A DNA stretch of 64,000 bases from Zygaena filipendulae (taxonomy: Eukaryota; Arthropoda; Insecta; Lepidoptera; Zygaenidae), in the NCBI GenBank assembly GCA_907165275.2, contig OU015650.1:2510001-2574000 (forward strand), in the 5' to 3' direction. A program made the translations under genes and the position numbers. This document shows positions 62,965-64,000 of the stretch, in pieces (position 1 is the first letter of the stretch; each line of letters begins with the position of its first letter). Under the pieces are notes generated by a model that was given only the letters and a program-made list of their open reading frames with translations, was not told the DNA's origin and did no database searches.

Positions 62965-63131
62965 AGACTCCTCTGCCGCGTCTGTCTATTCGCGATAAAC
63001 TCAAAAACTACTAAACGGATTTCACCAATAGATAGAGTGATTCAAAAGAAAGGTTTATACGTATAGGTATTCATGAAATTCCCGCGGGATCTCCAAAATT
63101 TATGCGGGTGAAACCGCGATGGGCTAGCTAG
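62965..63131 (+). mobile_element. Helitron-like element, left of a tight tail-to-tail pair
   Basis: TATTCGCGATAAACTCAAAA, ACTAAACGGATTTCACCAAT, AAATTCCCGCGGGATCTCC, TGCGGGTGAAACCGCG, and CTAG at 63128-63131 then T. The 5' terminus is not clear. Confidence 0.65.
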
Positions 63132-63145
63132 TAATTTATAATTTA

Positions 63146-63368
63146 CTAGCTATGCCCCGCGGTTTCACCCGCGGTAATTTCGGAGTTCCTACGGGAATTC
63201 CGGGATAAAAACTACCCTATGTCCTTCTCTGTGCCCTTCTCTGCATGAACGTTGTCAGGGGTGACAACGTGCATGCCAAATTTCATCCAAATCCGTTCAG
63301 CAGTTTTTGCGTGATTGAGTAACAAACATACAAACATCCACACTTTCACATTTATAATATTAATAGGA
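63146..63368 (-). mobile_element. Helitron-like element, right of a tight tail-to-tail pair, with internal inverted duplication
   Basis: CTAG at 63146-63149 and the 5' end ATTTATAATATTAATAGGA then T, so both termini are intact. In the middle, GCATGAACGTTGTCA and TGACAACGTGCATGC form a hairpin around GGGG where other copies have a single CAACGTGCATGC word. Confidence 0.8.
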
Positions 63369-64000
63369 TTACTGCAGTGATCTTTATTTCTTGAGGTCAC
63401 AGCCATTTTATTCGGTGGCTTCCGCGCTATAGGAGACGAAATATGAAAAAAAAGGCCAATGGACCGCTATACAAAGGTAGAATAGAGTAGAGTAGTATGA
63501 AGATAAAAAATCAGGAATGAAAGCGTATGAAGGCGTATGAAAGCGTATCGTATTACGATACTTAGGTCATGATGACGTTCCAAACTGCCTTTTTTATTTG
63601 GCTGCTATAGATAGTTGGTGAGATACTTATGCGCCTTTATGCCTAGTAATAAAAGTATTTCTCATGTTTTTGAAAAATTAAGGGATTATGTATCTAGGCA
63701 AGCACTAAGAAAGGGTTTTTAAAAATTCTACTCATTAAGGTACGGTACCCAATCAAAACTAAAAAGGAGGTTAAAGTTTGTACGGAATCACCATTAGTTT
63801 TATAGTTGTCATGAAAAATTGTATTTGGAATCTTCAATGTTAAAAAAATGCATTGGTATTTGCTCTGAAATATTTTTAAAAACTATTTAAATCGAAAGCG
63901 TTGAAAATAGGAAACATATTTCACACACTGGCATGTTATTTTAGGAAATCAAGTGTGAGAGAATGGCCTGATACTATCGAGGAGGTAAAGTAAAACTTAC
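63369..64000. other. stretch without recognised element
   Basis: GAAAGCGTATGAAGGCGTATG near 63518 is a short 10-bp tandem repeat followed by the palindrome GTATCGTATTACGATAC. No credible exon before the window ends. Confidence 0.4.

Overview
The window looks like non-coding nuclear DNA of a moth or butterfly (Lepidoptera, probably a ditrysian moth). It is AT-rich, carries no open reading frame longer than about 107 codons, and is packed with short non-autonomous transposons of types typical of that order. The strongest pointers are about 45 complete or broken Helitron-like elements of the Lep1 type (5' TC, palindromic CCCGCGG near the 3' end, final CTAG, inserted between A and T), tRNA-derived SINEs, 5'-truncated LINE tails, fragments of the AACCGACTTCC repeat, and the very frequent words TACCTA and TAGGTA. 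I see no intact transposase, reverse transcriptase, rRNA or functional tRNA gene.

Layout. 1-10 kb: a TIR element with paired TGACGTCA motifs, a small foldback element, a block of Helitrons including a tail-to-tail pair at 5.7-6.2 kb, a SINE at 7.7 kb, and a TIR element at 9.6-10.0 kb holding a GC-rich foreign insert. 10-20 kb: a possible non-coding first exon at 12.16-12.28 kb, then a 678-bp element flanked by TTAA with a 74-bp tandem array inside long TIRs (12.89-13.57 kb). 20-30 kb: several TIR families, a SINE, directly abutted head-to-tail Helitrons at 27.48-27.87 kb, and unique stretches rich in homeodomain-like words (25.7, 26.6, 28.0 kb) next to a TATA-bearing promoter candidate at 28.5 kb. 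30-45 kb: more TIR elements, an ATCGATTA-rich cluster at 38.2-38.7 kb, a 16-bp minisatellite at 39.34 kb, and a dense Helitron zone at 43-45 kb with a second abutted pair and an element having a Helitron 3' terminus at both ends. 45-58 kb: mostly AT-rich DNA with scattered repeats. 58.15 kb: a perfect 62-bp palindrome flanked by 8-bp direct repeats. 59.4-60.6 kb: a GC-richer zone.

The only well-supported protein-coding piece is on the minus strand at 60022-59957: an ATG, 22 codons forming a textbook signal peptide with a V-R-A cleavage site, then a GTAAGG splice donor in frame. I read it as the first coding exon of a secreted or membrane protein whose intron runs toward lower coordinates. If so, much of the window may be its first intron or flank, and the homeodomain-rich unique blocks could be its enhancers. 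This is inference, because no second exon could be identified.

The repeats also record mutation. In five places where the ancestral sequence is known from sister copies, a 4-5 bp insertion (CCTA, CCTAA or the like) has created TACCTA or TAGGTA, which would explain why these words are so common here.
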